From Victivallales bacterium (lineage in GTDB: Bacteria; Verrucomicrobiota; Lentisphaeria; Oligosphaerales; Oligosphaeraceae): a stretch of 64,000 bases of DNA. Below the pieces are notes generated by a model. That model saw only the letters and a list, made by a program, of their open reading frames with translations, ran no database searches and was not told where the DNA came from. The translations under genes were made by a program, and so were the position numbers. Below, in pieces: positions 62,714 to 64,000 of this stretch. The DNA lies in contig JAFXUD010000047.1 of assembly GCA_017535315.1 (NCBI GenBank), positions 1 to 64,000 on the forward strand. The letters run 5' to 3'. The first letter of the stretch is position 1, and every line of letters starts with the position of its first letter.

Positions 62714-63706
62714 ATGGAAACTCATTCACAGCATCTTGCAGCAGTAGAAGAAGCCAGGAAACAGATTGAGACTGGACTGATTCAAGGATGCGTATTTACG
62801 GAAAACCGAAGCAGGGCAATCACGGCTTTGGGCAAACAACGCATTCATCCCACAGTTAAAATGATGACCGCTGACTCCAGGTTTGATATGGCATCAGTGG
62901 GCAAAGTTTTTACTGCGGGTTGCTGTGCATTGCTGATTGCGCAGGGCAAATTGAATCCTGATCTGCCGTTTGTACGCTATCTGCCTGAATATTGGGATCA
63001 TGACAGCGATATCACTGTTCGCGACCTTGCCATGCATGCAAGCGGGTTTGACAACAGAAAACCCTATGACTCTGCTGATATGGAGGTGTTCAATCGCGAA
63101 TTGTTCAACAAACATCCCGTCCGCCCACGTCTTCAGGCCTTTGAATATTCCTGCTACAACTTCATTCTGCTCGGCAAAATCGCCGAAAAGATAAGCGGCA
63201 TGGATTTGGAGACGCTGGCAAGAAAGTTCATTTGGGAACCGCTGGGAATGAGAAGAACCCAGTGGAATGCCCCAGGATTCGGTCCAGACGAAGTCGAACA
63301 CTGGTTTCCCAATCGACCAGCTGGAGAACATAATGATTCCGTCTGTTTCAATTGCGGTTTCCCGATTGGCAACGGCAGTTGTTTTTCCACAGTCATGGAT
63401 ATGCTAGTTTTCCTAGAGGATATCCTTGAACGCAAGCATTTTCCAAAGGTTTACTATGACCTGATACTGACCTGCGGATTTGAAAAAGACGGTAACAGGC
63501 GGTCATTTGGCTGGGACATGAGAGCCAGCAACCGCCCTCGAAATCTTTCTGAAAAAACCATTTATCATACGGGCTTCACGGGACAGACCATTTGCGTGGA
63601 TCCCGAATATGATTTTGCTGCGGTAGTCTTGACGTCGAGAACTGGAGCACATGACGAGGCAATCCAGGGACGGGCACGGATTATTGAAAAACTAGTACTT
63701 AATTGA
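62714..63706 (+). CDS. Class C beta-lactamase-fold serine hydrolase
   Basis: 331 residues from the ATG at 62714 (GAGG upstream). A cytosolic-looking member of the beta-lactamase-related serine hydrolases (esterases, peptidases). The SxxK motif is SVGK (Ser61, Lys64). The second motif, usually YSN, reads YSC (Tyr145-Ser-Cys147), and the third HTG is in IYHTGFTGQ. No signal peptide was seen. The final codons (Leu-Val-Leu-Asn-stop) are read from the outer arm of the adjacent fold-back element. Substrate unknown; peptidoglycan or ester hydrolysis are possible. Confidence 0.85.
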   Translation: METHSQHLAAVEEARKQIETGLIQGCVFTENRSRAITALGKQRIHPTVKMMTADSRFDMASVGKVFTAGCCALLIAQGKLNPDLPFVRYLPEYWDHDSDITVRDLAMHASGFDNRKPYDSADMEVFNRELFNKHPVRPRLQAFEYSCYNFILLGKIAEKISGMDLETLARKFIWEPLGMRRTQWNAPGFGPDEVEHWFPNRPAGEHNDSVCFNCGFPIGNGSCFSTVMDMLVFLEDILERKHFPKVYYDLILTCGFEKDGNRRSFGWDMRASNRPRNLSEKTIYHTGFTGQTICVDPEYDFAAVVLTSRTGAHDEAIQGRARIIEKLVLN

Positions 63707-63855
63707 TTTAATTCGGATATACATTGCATTGGAGCTTTGGAGATGATTTTTTGCGAGTGGCGACGCGCATACGCTCGTATGTAAGAAGCCGTTCACGAAG
63801 AATCAGCCCAAAAGAACAGTGCAGATGTATTCGAATTAAATCAATTAAGTACTAG
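63692..63855. mobile_element. 164-bp fold-back element A
   Basis: Its ends are a perfect 24-bp inverted repeat (63692-63715 and 63832-63855; starts CTAGTACTTAATTG). The inner arms remain imperfectly complementary (ATACATTGCA, CTTTGGAGATGATT versus their partners), so nearly the whole length can fold on itself. No ORF. It supplies the stop codon of the serine hydrolase gene, as an inserted MITE-like element or a palindromic unit would. Confidence 0.75.
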
Positions 63856-63859
63856 CTGG

Positions 63860-63972
63860 AGAGGTCATTCAAAACTAGCGCGAAATGCGCTAGGAGATGG
63901 GCGCAGTGGCTAAGGCAACGCCAATGTACACATGTCAACGCGTATTTCAATGATAGTTTTGAAATGACCTCT
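63860..63972. mobile_element. 113-bp fold-back element B (GAGGTCATT ends)
   Basis: Ends AGAGGTCATT and AATGACCTCT, with arms CAAAACTAGCGCGAAATGCGC and the partner of CAAAACTATCATTGAAATACGC; the centre (GGCTAAGG / CCAATG) is also partly complementary. The right end matches the 53-bp element at 13403-13455. It lies 4 nt after element A. After it, 63973-64000 ends with AAGGAG, probably the ribosome binding site of a gene beyond the window. Confidence 0.75.
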
Positions 63973-64000
63973 GAAGATAACAGCATTTCCACCAAGGAGC

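Noticed and set aside
63870-63950. tRNA-like cloverleaf around GGGCGCAGTGGCTAAGG
   Set aside because: No T-loop GGTTCGAATCC-type motif or acceptor pairing; the segment is explained by the fold-back element.

Overview
The window most resembles a chromosomal segment of an uncultured, probably gut or faecal Lentisphaerota (Victivallales-like) bacterium. This is inferred from gene content, not from a marker search. The signs are an array of secreted pseudopilin-like proteins with near-identical prepilin N-termini, two DUF4838 proteins, a DUF6259-type glycosidase, GH29/GH95/GH16/GH9 enzymes, and housekeeping proteins with long low-complexity extensions (NadD, RsfS, GyrA, GyrB, a CdaR-like protein). 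No rRNA, tRNA, CRISPR array, prophage or complete insertion sequence was seen.

Layout. 1-17.1 kb is entirely on the minus strand. Read in transcription order it runs: metallophosphatase, GT2 glycosyltransferase, DUF2304 membrane protein, B12-binding radical SAM protein; then folP-cdaA-cdaR-miaA (folate, c-di-AMP and tRNA modification); a truncated TIM-barrel gene; a DUF89 phosphatase, PhoH, an rRNA methyltransferase, a GH95-like glycosidase, an isochorismatase-like hydrolase, an M29 aminopeptidase and a MATE transporter. Transcription switches at about 17.1-17.2 kb. The plus strand then carries nadD (with a 368-residue repetitive N-terminal extension), rsfS (with a long acidic tail), a structured repeat array, rpmA with a terminator, a membrane-anchored NUC1-type nuclease, an HD-domain protein and a GH29 fucosidase. 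A perfect bidirectional terminator separates these from four minus-strand pseudopilin genes (24.5-27.5 kb).

From 27.8 kb to the end everything is on the plus strand. First comes a possible metabolic operon: two DegT-type aminotransferase paralogues, DUF1015 and a LysA-like decarboxylase. Next are a 540-residue protein with an HPr-like patch coupled to rdgB, and then a polysaccharide and sugar-processing region (DUF6259, DUF4838, ceramidase-like, GH16+CBM6, peptidase C26, phosphoesterase). At 47.7 kb a promoter overlapped by a perfect 20-bp inverted repeat precedes an AAA/DUF4143 ATPase that is translationally chained (ATGA overlaps) to a second DUF4838 protein and an alpha-toroid-like protein, followed by a GH9 enzyme and a second AAA/DUF4143 ATPase. 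The window closes with gyrB-gyrA, a class C beta-lactamase-fold serine hydrolase and two adjacent fold-back elements.

The most unusual signals are non-coding or in extensions. (1) A structured repeat family forms arrays at 20.07-20.30 kb and 40.22-40.70 kb; its hairpin stems are constant while its tetraloops vary as GNNA. (2) Fold-back elements share a GAGGTNATTT terminus, and several overlap or abut gene stop codons. (3) The disordered extensions of NadD and RsfS sit next to each other. (4) An HPr-like H-x-R-P patch lies inside an otherwise unknown protein. (5) A diadenylate cyclase has altered DGA and RHR motifs. (6) The IR-promoter/AAA-DUF4143/DUF4838 chain is unexpected.
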